Source: Pycnopodia helianthoides
Taxonomy: Eukaryota; Echinodermata; Asteroidea; Forcipulatida; Asteriidae
NCBI GenBank assembly: GCA_032158295.1
Contig: CM063249.1
Location: 11,660,139 to 11,724,138 of the forward strand
DNA length: 64,000 nucleotides
Direction of reading: 5' to 3'
Under the pieces are notes generated by a model. It had not been told where the DNA came from, did no database searches, and was given only the letters and a program-made list of their open reading frames with translations. Position numbers and translations under genes: made by a program. Position 1 is the stretch's first letter. Every line of letters begins with the position of its first letter. Shown piece by piece: positions 11,901 to 22,449 of the stretch.

Positions 11901-13636
11901 TTGGGAGGCTAATCATCCCTACCTTCTAATCACCCTTACCGTCTACTCATCCGTAAATGAATTAAAGTGGAACCAGTCAAACAGAAAAAAAATCATAGTA
12001 CAGTGTATCTGGTTTGAAACATGGTTCTGCTCGTCAAAATTTGTATGTGCTATAATGGAATGATCAATGTTTAAAAAATAAATAAAAAATTCCTATCGAA
12101 ATTGTGGGTGGGTTGGTCAAAAGAAATAACTGAAAATCGAAGTTCTTTTCAATTAAAATTATAGAAATGTTTGAAGTTGTTCATTATGTTTGTGTAATCT
12201 GTCTGCATTTTGTACAACTCCTCCAAATTATCAAACCAGTAGCATATCAAAGCTATTATCAAGCGGCTGTTGAGTTGATCAGCTGGTTTTCCTTTTTCTT
12301 TAATTTTTAAAACACTTGTTGACATAGAAAACTGTAAAACATTGTACAAAGTTTTGACTGTCTGCCTTGCAATTTTCCCTTCTGTTTCAACTGCAAAGTT
12401 GCATGCTGCAGGAAGCAAGGGAAGGTCATTGAAAGCTCCTGAACTGGGAGAGCATTGATCTAAAATATCTACTTCATTGGGCAGTACTTTATTCTTCAGT
12501 GTACATGATATAAACAATGAATTATTCAGTCAATATTTGAAATCGAAATTTGGGGTGGGTAGGTGGGTCAAAACAGTTTCGAAACACACATCGAAATTTT
12601 TAAAACATTGATTACTCTGTACGGCCACTAAGCCAAGTAGAATCCGTGTGGCAGGAAATATACTTATGGAATTAAATATGTAAATCCCTCCCAAACAAGT
12701 GTATATTATTGACATGATCCAAATGTTAGAGTTCCAAGTTTGCTTTTCAGGTAAATAAGCGCGGTATAAACACACAATATGCCGTGGTTATATTTATCTT
12801 CAACATTGTGTATACACAATTACATACAATGGAGAAACGTTTGTTTGCATAAAATTAACTGCCTGCCCGTATTACTATTTTTAAATTAGTGTTGCCACGT
12901 CGCTTCAAATTTCAATCAAAAAAATAAATAAGTTCTAGTTCAATGCATGTGTGTTGATTTCACGAGCCAGTGGCGGTTTTGTCTGCTTTGTTGGTTGTAT
13001 GAAATCAATAATAAAGTAATTTGGGGTTTTTAGTTAGACACCATTAGGCCTATCCATAATATGTAGGTATATGTTAAAGTGTCATAAAGTATAATGTTTT
13101 TTCAGTAGATACGACTGCATTATTCGATAAAAGGATTCAAATTATTCGTGCCGCAGGCATGCAAGGGGGCTCCTTAGGCAGCCAGCCAAACCGTATTAGC
13201 CTTTTTGAGGTATGGCGGACAATAGGAGTGCACTGTTCGGTTTGGGTGTATAGAGACAAGATTTACCCAAACTAGTGCCATCCTAAGTGGCCACCATACC
13301 TCAAAATGGTTTATGTGCGACCACGGAGCACAGCTTGAGATCGAAAGTGTTTGATTTTTTCAGGACCCGGGAGCACAAGGGGAGGGCCCGGAGCAAAACC
13401 TTCGTGGCATAGGAGATAAACAACGCACAGCTTTACTCACATTATGGCTTTAGCTGGGAATCGAACCAGCTGGACCACAAGATGCGCGCGCTTTACGCAC
13501 ATACAGTCACCTTATATTATATTGACCAAAACCATCTAAAATAAAATAGAGTACCTTGTCATCCCCAGAGTCGTAGATCTTTTTAATAAACTCCAGGTCT
13601 CTTTTGTGGCCCGCTTTGATTCTTAGAAGTTTGAAG
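2979..13636 (-). CDS. Zinc carboxypeptidase A-like proenzyme (peptidase M14A), 5' end not found
   Basis: A digestive-type metallocarboxypeptidase that removes C-terminal residues; the family is secreted as a zymogen with an inhibitory propeptide. Exons in transcript order are 13636-13555, 11779-11561, 10617-10516, 6902-6792, 5819-5706, 4973-4883, 4367-4159, 3433-3349 and 3211-2979 (stop). The first two encode the propeptide (FKLLRIKAG, then [13 protein letters not shown]). The catalytic domain shows zinc ligands H and E in [14 protein letters not shown] with the substrate-binding Asn-Arg, the third zinc ligand in [11 protein letters not shown], the Tyr in IYKAAGNS and the catalytic Glu in YAIELPD. 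A Val falls where CPA has a hydrophobic specificity residue (CPB has Asp), so hydrophobic C-terminal residues are the likely substrate. All joins from 10617 onward keep phase. Missing are the signal-peptide exon (above 13636) and a short linker exon between 11561 and 10617. The large introns hold several MITE-like insertions. Confidence 0.9.
3652..3764. repeat. MITE-like element, family with GTACCACACT termini, copy 1
   Basis: The element lies in a carboxypeptidase intron. It begins TTTTTTCGTACCACACT and ends with the inverted AGTGTGGTACGGGAAAAAAA. The interior (GGGTCAACAGTG...CGCCCATACCTTATGCGTG) recurs in the opposite orientation at 15849-15964. Two dispersed copies with matching inverted ends support a mobile origin. 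Reading frames crossing it are artefacts. Confidence 0.75.
4017..4140. repeat. MITE-like element, GGTGGACAC/GTGTCCACC family, copy 1
   Basis: Inverted ends CCTTTTGGAGATA and TATCTCAAAATGG enclose GGTGGACACT...AGTGTC...TGTCCACC. Related copies lie at 13199-13310 and 43347-43461. This copy stops about 18 bases from the splice donor of the carboxypeptidase exon 4367-4159, on its intron side. Confidence 0.75.
4641..4780. repeat. MITE-like element, GGCTACAGCTACGGCTA family, copy 1
   Basis: GGCGGCTACAGCTACGGCTA near the left end is matched in reverse by TAGCCGTAGCC...TGTAGCCGCC near the right end. Diverged copies lie at 30275-30397 and 37311-37440, with a fragment near 51487-51540. It sits in a carboxypeptidase intron and is non-coding. 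Confidence 0.7.
5845..5915. repeat. Repeat fragment with poly-G tract
   Basis: The words GTGGCGTAACCAGACATTTT followed by a long G run also occur, in reverse complement, at about 40770-40810 (C run, then GAAAATGTCTGGTTACGCC). It directly adjoins the carboxypeptidase exon 5819-5706 on the intron side. Probably two copies of one dispersed repeat. Confidence 0.55.
6400..6644. repeat. MITE-like element with TACACTGCAAAAA termini
   Basis: The left end TACACTGCAAAAA is answered by TTTTTGCTGTGTA at the right end. The interior is rich in the words AACAC, GGTGTTA and TAACACC in both orientations, so the element is strongly self-complementary. It is about 245 bp and non-coding, lying in a carboxypeptidase intron upstream of the exon with the HAREW motif. 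A run of C follows at about 6659-6672. Confidence 0.75.
8607..8790 (+). repeat. Dispersed repeat, AAAGGCAGTGGATA family, copy 1
   Basis: The stretch starts AAAGGCAGTGGATACTTTTGG and continues through TGGTAATTACTCAAGAAATA, ATAAAACATTG, CTCCCTCTGAAGTAATGTAG and GAATCCGAGAC. Diverged copies with the same word order lie at about 18951-19150, 50459-50660 and 52900-53065. The order and spacing suggest one short non-autonomous transposon family. Confidence 0.65.
12149..12517 (-). other. Unassigned 122-codon reading frame in a carboxypeptidase intron
   Basis: An ATG-initiated frame of 122 codons lies on the same strand as the carboxypeptidase but inside the intron between its two propeptide exons. 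It has mixed composition (for example [20 protein letters not shown] and [15 protein letters not shown]) and is not a simple repeat. I do not recognise a family. It may be a remnant of a transposase-type gene; this is a guess from its position and isolation. Confidence 0.2.
13199..13310. repeat. MITE-like element, GGTGGACAC family, copy 2
   Basis: The stretch has the same architecture as 4017-4140: TTTTTGAGGTATGG at the left, GTGCACTGTTCGGTTTGGGTGTATA inside, and CCACCATACCTCAAAATGG at the right as the inverted partner. It lies in the first identified carboxypeptidase intron. Confidence 0.7.
13435..13505 (-). repeat. tRNA-derived SINE fragment
   Basis: Read on the minus strand, GGTTCGATTCCCAGCT matches the internal B-box of Pol III promoters and a T-arm, preceded by a degenerate A-box region. 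Acceptor-stem pairing is not evident, so a SINE remnant is more likely than a tRNA gene. Confidence 0.45.
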
Positions 13637-15848
13637 CTGAAATATAATTATGGAAAGATGGAATTGGGAAAAACAGAGCACACAAATTGACGAAAATCTT
13701 ATGATGAGAGCCATGCAACGAGAAACATCATCGCGATGTTATAGGCAGGCTCCTCTCATCTTAGTAGATCAGTAGACACACTCGTGGCTTCCAAGTCAGA
13801 GTTGCACCTGATTTGAGGTCCCACATGTAGGGCAGACCATCCCGCGTCTGCACGGCCAGAAAAAAGATCTCAACTACGAAGTATATTGAAATCAGTTTAT
13901 GGGTGAGTTTGACACGGACTGTGGGCCGAGCCCTGTGGTTAAAATCATTCGGTCGTATATATCTTGATGCATTGGCAACCCGCCGGTTTTCACTACTAAT
14001 TGATTTCATGTTTGGGATTACGAAGTGATTCTGATATTCTATCTTCTTCTTTTTTCATCAGCTCACCACTCCCAATTCTTGCGATGGGGAAACACACATT
14101 TATGCTAAAGATCACGCACTCTGTTCGAAGCCATTTTGTCTGTTTTTACTATAAAATTCAGGATAATCTTAACCCGCAACCCGTTTTTTTAAAAGAAGTA
14201 CATGGTTACAATCAATGGCGAATAATATTGTACCACGTTACTTTTCTCGTTGAAAATTATTTCGTTGCAACACTGACACGAGAAAAAAAAAGTATGGAAA
14301 AGAAAAACGACACCAGTTTCCGATTTGCCTCTCTAGGTGATGGTGGCTTGCAAAAATCACTCGATGCAAAAAGGTCACCATAAAACATATGATGGCCTGG
14401 AAACAATTTACAAAATATTTGAACAATCTTACCCGTCATATCTCGCCGGCTCGGCTTCAGTAATTACCACAAGACATAATATTGAGGAGAAAATTGCGAT
14501 TAAATTCCACATGATCCCGAACGATTTCCCCTTCTTCACCAGACGTCCTCTCATCCAGGATTCGGCTCAGGATTTTGATGATCAAAAACTACTTTTTTGA
14601 AACCATAAGAGATTTGTCACCGTTGCCTGCAGTTTCACATTATGCTTAAAGCCGGCACTAATGATGACACTATAAAACAAGACAGGGTTGTTAAACGGTG
14701 GTACGTGGCGGAATGCCGGTTTACTCTTCCATCCAGTGCCTTGTTTGCCATTGGCTGGCACTGCAGTGCTGGGATGCTCGGCACACGTATAGCATTGAGA
14801 AAATGGAGGTGGTGATAAAATACAAGGAAACTACTTTAATATACACGTGGGTTGAGTTACACTGAGAAAAAGTTTAATTAAAAAACAGCTACCAGTCACT
14901 CTACCAATAATAAGCTATACCAGCATTAATTTATTATGTGTTATTAATTATTATACAGGACTGACTCTTTTCATGACCTACTATTGATCTTGGCAATATT
15001 GAAATGCCTATTTTTGCAAGCGGTAATTATTTTGCCATTTATTTTGCCATGGAGGGTGCGTAGTGTTAGAGGAGGTAAACTGGAAATAATGTGTGAGGAA
15101 TGACGTAGGGCCTACAACCAAATTCCTTCCTCCATGGTGATACTAAATTTCAACCCTCACTTACTACAAAACGATTGATCATTCGGCTGTCTGTCTTTAA
15201 ACAAATATTTAAAATTGGTTGGGATGTGGTTTTTATACTTAGTCTACTTGGCCGGCAAAATGATCACCCATAGAGGGAAATCATGGAGCTGCTGCTTTGC
15301 AGAAAACTATAGGTGTCCAACGAAGTTATTTTGTCCTGCTAAACAAACAATTAGCAGGGAACCATTCACGGAAATAATACATAGGCGTACATCACGTTTT
15401 GTTTACAAACCAGTGGCTTCTATCAAACAATAATTACTTGTTATGCTAAGCAATTAATGTAAGTTGTGGACTTGTTTCACGTCTTCCGCTCTGTTATTAG
15501 CGTCCCCTCGAAATGATGGCATCAAGGCCCAATTTCATGGCTCTGCTTACCGCCGAATTCTGAGCTTGCGATCACCATTCTCCGCTAATTACTGTGCAAG
15601 TGCCAAATTTCTGCGCTAGCCGTGCAAGCGAAGAATATGCCTAAAATAGTAACGTGGAGTACGCACGCAAAACATTTTTGCTAATCCGTGAAATACGCTT
15701 GAGACGTTAGCGCGGAATTACATGCTTCCGTCCGTAAGCGTCTTCGCTTACGGTAAACAGAGTCATGGCATTGGGCCCAGATGGTCGGGTAGTCAGAACA
15801 TCTGACGTCACACTTGGAGGCTTGCGGATAAAGACAGGGGACCAGTCA

Positions 15849-15964
15849 ATTTTTTTCCGTACCACACTAGAGCCAATGCATACACGCATAAGGTATGGGC
15901 GCTTTCCCGGATCCCTCCACTGTTGACCCCCTGTCTCAAGTTTGGTACGAAAAAAAAAATTGCA
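15849..15964. repeat. MITE-like element, GTACCACACT family, copy 2
   Basis: This is an inverted copy of 3652-3764 with the same conserved interior words and the same inverted CCGTACCACAC/TTTGGTACGAAAA ends. The sequence just left of it (ACATCTGACGTCACACTT...GACAGGGG.CCAGTC) recurs at about 21435-21482, so the copy may be embedded in a larger repeat. Confidence 0.75.
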
Positions 15965-16575
15965 CCCGGGCCCCGGCGGTCAGTAAGCGAGCAACGCCTC
16001 CCAAAACGTAAAGAGGGCACCCTTTAAGTTTTATGGTCCCACATGAAATATGAGATGATGATGATAATTCAAAACGAAAAACATGTAATATCTTACGCGT
16101 ATGCCACCGGACAAAGCACAAAATACTTGTAACATGCAAAATTGTTTGATGGCTGAGTATTTCATATGTTTAGTTTGTAATTAGCTACCACATTATTATT
16201 GGTGGATTTATTTTGGTACAATATCCTTTAATGAAAGCTTACAACTTTTTCGAATCTATTGTTTAAAATGTTTTTTTAAAATAATAATTTTGATTTCTGG
16301 TCAAATCAGCCAAAAATCAGATCTACAATTCTCGCACGTATGCTTCCGGGACCAAGATGGTACCCAATATTATTAATGAGTTTTACATGTGTGCGATTAT
16401 GTTTCTTCAAATACTTGAGTTTAACGTAGTTGATGCAGCTGTGAAGTAACTATATTGAATTGTCGGGAACGGTGAAAATTGGCAGTGAATAATAGGAAAT
16501 AGGCTAGTAACCTAAATTTGACAAATCAACCAAGTGTTGATTTGTTCAATGTTAATTTATATGTATATTTTGTTT

Positions 16576-16697
16576 AGGCTCGTTTTATGATATTGAATTT
16601 GTATTATAAGAAATTGCCTAAAGTATTTATATTTGTAGGCTCGTTTTATGATATTGAATTTGTATTATAAGAAATTGCCTAAAGTATTTATATTTGT
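16576..16697 (+). repeat. Exact 61-bp tandem duplication
   Basis: The unit beginning AGGCTCGTTTTATGATATTG at 16576 is repeated from 16637 with no visible change. The identity implies a recent duplication or an assembly artefact. It is non-coding. Confidence 0.9.
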
Positions 16698-17237
16698 AAA
16701 AATTTAAACTGGAGCTTAAACGATGATTTGACTTCAGAGGAAAATACAGTTTTGGTTCGAGTTGTTTTCTCGTTAACATACACCAGTGACAAACAAGTTT
16801 GCATAAGTATCAAGTGAATATTTTTGTTTCAGTGGTTCCCTGAAGAAGCTATAGATGGGTAACAATTATCGTAGTTCTTTAATGGGATTCGTTGAAGTAA
16901 AGAAAAGGATACCATAAAATAATAGATAACGACAACAATTCCAGTAAGCATCGATACCAATATTGACGAACATCGCCCACATGGGCGATGCAAGAGTTGT
17001 AACGTCACTGCACATCATGCACATTTGAAAATCGCCAGTTTGTTCAAAATGTCACACAATAAAGTTCATGGAATATTTTTCAGGACCTCAATGGAAATAA
17101 GTCTAAGCTATTGCCTTTTTGGGCTATCCTTTGATAATTTGTGAAAATTTTCTGTCCAGTGTTTTCTACTTTTGTTTATGTATTTCCACTGTGCATGTAT
17201 TTTTGCCATGTTCTTGTTGTGTTTTATCGAAATTAAT

Positions 17238-17785
17238 GCGCCGTATTTTTGACCGTGTGAGGGCGCTCTCAAAAATAATTGTATCACTTCCGGGGGTAAA
17301 ACTCAAGCGATTATCGTCTGCTCAGGTAGCTGTGTAGACAGTTTTAACATCGGCGTTCTGTCACTTCTGTGCGCGAGAGAGTTTAGTCAGTGCTTCTAGA
17401 ATCTAAGGTAGATTACTAACGGCTCCTTTAAAGAAATAAAGAGCCCTGCATCTAATCTTAAAAAATATCAGAAATGGCAGTTAAGCGTGGCTCATCCTTT
17501 CCTCTTTATACTTATATAGAAACAACTGTTCCCCGCAAACAAAAACTGCTTCAAATACTTCCTCGAGACAGTTAAGGTCTGAAACACATTACTACCATCA
17601 CGGAAAATAAGACCTTTAAAGGAGCCGTTATCACCTTAGATTCTAGAAGCACTGACTAAACTCTCTTGCGCACAGAAGTGACAGAACGCTGATGCTAAAC
17701 TGTACACAGGTAGCTGAGCAGACGATAAGTTATACCCCCGGAAGTGATACAATTATTTTTGAGAGCGCCCTCATATGGGGCGCCG
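17238..17785. repeat. Foldback element with about 190-bp inverted arms
   Basis: The left arm 17238-17433 and the right arm 17613-17785 are inverted copies over most of their length, sharing for example GAGGGCGCTCTCAAAAATAA, AATTGTATCACTTCCGGGGG, GTTCTGTCACTTCTGTGCGC and GAGTTTAGTCAGTGCTTCTA. The spacer is about 180 bp. The arms end with GGCGCCG-type sequence, where the adjacent AT array begins. Confidence 0.85.
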
Positions 17786-18348
17786 TTTATGACTTTATTA
17801 CAAAACCAATATATATATAACGAAACCAAACAAAACCAATATATATATATATAACAAAACCAATATATATATAACGAAACCAATATATATATAACAAAAC
17901 CAATATATATATAACGAAACCAATATATATAAAACAAAACTAATTTATATAGATCGAAACAGATATACATATATAACAAAACCAACATATATATAATGAA
18001 ACTAAAATATGTAGAACGAAACAAAAATATCGACCAAAACAATTATATATAGGCCGAATCAAATATATAGAACGACAACGATATATTCATAAAAAAAAGT
18101 TATATAGATCAAAACAAAAATATATAGAACTAAACCATTTAATTATATATATATAGAACGAAACAAAAACAATACAGAACGAAGCGCCGCCTACGACGAT
18201 TAAGGGTCAGGCCGAAATATATATAGAACATAAACTGAAAATATATAGAACATAAACTAAAATATATACAACATAAACACCGCCCACGACGATTATTGGC
18301 CAGTCTGCTAGACTTGAAATCAAGTCGTTTGATTATTGAGTCGTAGTG
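17781..18348 (+). repeat. AT-rich satellite array with unique ends, left copy of a large inverted pair
   Basis: GGCGCCGTTTATGACTTTAT leads into many copies of a roughly 18-bp unit of the form ATATATATAACGAAACCAA, then into CGCCGCCTACGACGATTAAG and finally TCTGCTAGACTTGAAATCAA. The same order occurs in reverse complement at 20679-21164. A reading frame of repeated Tyr-Ile-Trp-Phe across it is a repeat artefact. Confidence 0.8.
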
Positions 18349-18950
18349 CACACGCACTGGTAATCGCCGAATTATCGATCGTTGCACATTTTCAATGTTT
18401 TGGGACCATCTCACAGCCACAGGGAAATGTCCCATTTTGGGGGGAACAAACTGCAAAGTGATTAAATTCAGGCAAGTTGCACACGATTCAATTCAAGTGA
18501 AGCTGAAAAAAAAAAAAAAGCAGCTTGACTTCCAAGGTTGCATGGAACTATGGAAGCAGCCATTTTTTTCCTTCAAGTTCCTGGTCCCCACGGCATACAG
18601 AAAATTTAACTTAACACCACCGTGGGGTGAAGGAGTCCATCTTTCAAATTAATATGTAACCTGTACAAATAATTTACATAGATTACAAATCAAGATGGCT
18701 TTAAAACCGAGTCCATCTATAGCAGTAACTTGAAGCTTGCTAAAACTTAAAACATGAAGTACATAAAATCCAAGTTATAAGTGATGGGTGAACACATGTG
18801 GTGTAACCCTTGCGCTGTCAGGCTGCTAAATGAATCAAATTACGTACGGAGCCAGGGTTGGCTAAAAACCACACTGCCATACGATTGTAGCAAAAAGGTT
18901 CATTATTAATGTAATACAAAATATTTATAATAAAAGGGTGCGAGAAGAGC

Positions 18951-19150
18951 TTAAAGGCACAGTACACGTTTGGTAATGACTCTGAAAATTAATGGCAACA
19001 CAAACTTACTTGGTAAGAAGTACAACAGCTTTGGGTAGTAAAATGAATTATGAGAACATTTTAACCTCAAAGTTCTAAAGTTATGGAAAATATATCACTT
19101 TTTGTTCCCCAAAAATTTAATCTGAGAAGCGTTTCTGACAGGAACGCTTT
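18951..19150 (+). repeat. Dispersed repeat, AAAGGCA family, copy 2
   Basis: A diverged relative of 8607-8790: TTAAAGGCACAGTACACGTT, TGGTAATGACTC, CTTGGTAAGAAGTACAACAG and a terminal AATCTGAGAAGCGTTTC. It lies in the loop between the two large inverted AT arrays. Confidence 0.55.
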
Positions 19151-20678
19151 TCAGACTGTGTATTCCTATGGGGAATATTCTTCCTGCGTGGAAATATTCG
19201 CTCCGGTTTTTCGGTGATATCTCAACAACGCGACCACCTTTTGAAGTGAAATTATCACATAGGATTAACACAATCAGTAGGCTCCAATTACCAAAGGTAT
19301 GCAGCACTTTTAAGTGGGAAATATAAATATCGCAATGCCAAAACTCTACAAACAAACAAGCTTTTCCTGCACATGTCACACATAGAATAACTTCAACGAC
19401 ATCGGCATTATTATTTTACAATTAGTCTAAAAGGTGACAATACAAAATGAATGTGTGTGATGAGCTACGTGCTTGAAAAAAAAGGTTGATTTGTTTGTCT
19501 TAGTTTATAGGGATAACTTGGAATAAAAGGAAGGAGAGTCGAATATGTTAAAGTATACGTATGTAGAAGGGGAGGGTGTGATGTTAAAAAAAATGGGGGG
19601 ACTGGAGGAGCTGACGTGAGGTATCAGTTTCGGGATGTGTTGCAAAATTAGGGAAATGGTTAGGATGAAAAATGTATTTAATTGCAAGGGGTCAGGGCTG
19701 TAGTAGGACATGGGTGTCGATGGGTGGGGATGGAACATTTCCCACCCACTTTTTAGACCGCTGACAGCAAATCAGATATCCCGCACTTTTTGATTGACTG
19801 TTCATTAGAAATGTGCAACAAAATTGAAAAAACACACACTATGTTCTTCATTTAGTCTTTCCGTTTCTATACAATACAGCAATGGACGACATTTTTCGTC
19901 CCAGTGAAAATGCCCACCCGCCCACACCCCCGCACGCCCCCCCCCCACCCCCGCACGCATGGGCCCGCAGATGCGCCATAATTGCTTCCGTATTCCACGA
20001 GCGCGCGTGTGCTAACGATTTATCTCTCGGCCACTAATATTTTTTTACACAAATTTTGCCAAAAATGGAGGAGTCAACCTCTTTCTTTACTGCACATTTC
20101 AAATCTAAATGTATTTTATACATTTCATCATTAGTTAAAGCATAGAAAGTGGGATTTAATTGAGTGGGGTGAGCCCCTTGGACTTATGTACAAAAGTGAA
20201 GCCACACACCGCCCACACTAAAGGCAAAAATTCATGCGCCAAACTGATTATCATAATTTGTATAACGTTTTGTGGGTCATGCAATTAATATATTGTGTAA
20301 ATATGACATTATATCCGAACCTGGGGTTCTGTGCTTGAACTTTTGAGGAGATTTGATAAATTTAGGATCTAAAGTTGGTACTTTATTTGTCTTGGGAACA
20401 GGAGAAATGACTCATGGAAACTGGCAGCAGTGGGTTTGGGAAAAAGCAAATTTTCGGGAGTGTTTTTTTTCAAGGGTAACTAGCAAAAATTCCAAACGGC
20501 TGACCTACCAAAAAAAATAATAATAATAAAATTAGTTGTCTAAAAATACATCTGATTTGTTTTCAAGAGGCTGAGATATTTGACACATTTTTTGAGTGAT
20601 TTTGAATATTTAGCATTGCATTGGTAGTGCACCCAGCTGTTGTGGATCAATAATGCTACCACGAGTAGATTATCATAC

Positions 20679-21164
20679 CACTACAACTCAAAGATCAAAC
20701 GACTTGATTTCAAGTCTAGCAGACTGGCCCCTAATCGTCGCGGGCGGCGTTCATGTTATATATATTTCAGTTCATGATATTTCAGTTTATGTTTTATATA
20801 TATTGCGGCCTGACCCTTAATCGTCGTAGGCGGCGCTTCGTTCTGTATTATTTTTTGTTTCGTTCTATATATAATTAAATGGTTTAGTTCTATATATTTT
20901 TGTTTCGATCTATATAATTTTGTTTTGTTATATATATCGGTTTCGTTCTATATATTTGATTCGGCCTATATATATTTGTTTTGGTCTATATTTTTGTTTC
21001 GTTCTAAATATTTTAGTTTCATTTTATATGGTTTTGTTATATATATATATCTGTTTCGATCTATATATATTGGTTTTGTTATATATATATTGGTTTTGTT
21101 TTATATATATTGGTTTCGTTATATATATATTGGTTTTGTAATAAAGTCATTAACGGCGCCCCAT
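20679..21164 (-). repeat. AT-rich satellite array, right copy of the large inverted pair
   Basis: This is the reverse complement in layout of 17781-18348: TTGATTTCAAGTCTAGCAGA, then CCTTAATCGTCGTAGGCGGC, then the TATATATTGGTTTCGTT array, then ATAAAGTCATTAACGGCGCC. Sequence just beyond it (CGCGGTCAAAAATACGGCGC) also matches the far left end of the foldback at 17238. Confidence 0.8.
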
Positions 21165-21388
21165 ACCCTCACGCGGTCAAAAATACGGCGCATTCAAATC
21201 AAATCAAATCAAACCAATAATTATTCTATGCTGTGAACAATTATGAGCCGTGCAGCTAAATAGACATCCGAGCTGTCATGATGTACTTTTTGCACCAATG
21301 ATAACAAATATATGAAAGATAACGTCAGTGCTTGTCTATCCAATTATTGAAGGCCGGTGACTGGGACAGGGTAGCCATTCCACACAAT

Positions 21389-21434
21389 TGGGGTAGCCCA
21401 TAGAGTTCTTATATATAACTCTATGGGGTAGCCT
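21389..21434. repeat. Short perfect hairpin
   Basis: GGGGTAGCCCATAGAGTT is followed after about ten bases by AACTCTATGGGGTAGCC. The inner arms CCCATAGAGTT and AACTCTATGGG pair exactly. It is non-coding, and I see no U-tract or gene that would make it a regulatory element. Confidence 0.6.
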
Positions 21435-21884
21435 GACATCTGACGTCACACTTCGAGGCTCGTAAGACAGGGGGCCAGTCTAATGTTCGGGCTACTCTTT
21501 GAGACACTTGAGGGCGTTTTTCAATTAGCGCATGAGTTGGAACAGTTCAGACGAAGGAGTAAGTCGTTCAACTTCTTGACTTTTCTGTTATTTACATCGA
21601 AGGTTCACTGTTTATAGTAACATGGAACAATTCCTCAATTAGCATGCCATTAGCATTATTTAGACGGAAGATAGGATTCATTTGAAAATTCTAATGTGAC
21701 GACGTACTTCATGCCAGTTAATGACAAAGCGCACAGAGTACAGACAGGTGGCTGAAGGTTTTCTACACGTGACTCTACAGACGACATGACATAAATGACA
21801 GACTAGCCCTTCCTCCATGGTAGGATACAGTACTCCTAGTCCTACCTAGTCCTAGCCTACGAGTCCTAGAACTAGGACTCCAAA

Positions 21885-22402
21885 GAGGTTCGATCTGCTA
21901 TCGTCTCCACGAACCTCATAAGAGTTGCGTGCATTTACAAATTCCTATTCAAAACTTTTTACCCTTCACAGCCCGGGACTAGCGTTGCTGCGCGTGGCGT
22001 ACCAGTTTGTTTGGTAGACTTTTGGAAAGCACAGCAAACAGTCGGAGGAAAAACATTTGACAAACTGGTAGTCCACGCACAACAACGCTGGTCCCGGGTT
22101 GGTTTCATGCAACTCCACCACACCATATATTTGTTAAAACACTGTTTGAATGGGATCTGAATTATAAAATTAAGGTAAGAATTTATCGCTTTTTAAAAAT
22201 TTTTAATTGGCGGAGTGGATTTTTTGGACCCGCTCAACGCTCAATGAGAGAGAGTACAAGGAACACGTAGAGCCTCATTTTGGCGAGATCCGGTTTCAAA
22301 AGAGAACTCCAGGTGTACAAACGTGAAGGGCAAAAAGTTTCAAAGGATTTTGTACATGTAACTCTTTATGAGGTTCGTGGAGACGATAGCGGATCGAACC
22401 TC
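21885..22402. repeat. Nested foldback element
   Basis: The outer arms 21885-21926 and 22360-22402 are inverted copies (GAGGTTCGATC...GCTATCGTCTCCACGAACCT against its complement). Inside, 21972-22010 and 22061-22098 form a second inverted pair (CCCGGGACTAGCGTTG against CAACGCTGGTCCCGGG). No coding frame is seen. The ends GAGGTTCG/CGAACCTC define a candidate mobile unit of about 518 bp. Confidence 0.75.
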
Positions 22403-22449
22403 AGGAGTAGGACGTCAGTATCCGTTGCACTGCACTGACGTCACTAGAC

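Noticed and set aside
17695..18042. Tyr/Ile/Trp/Phe-rich frame resembling a membrane protein, also at 20920-21236
   Set aside because: It is the translation of ATATATA satellite arrays inside inverted repeats.
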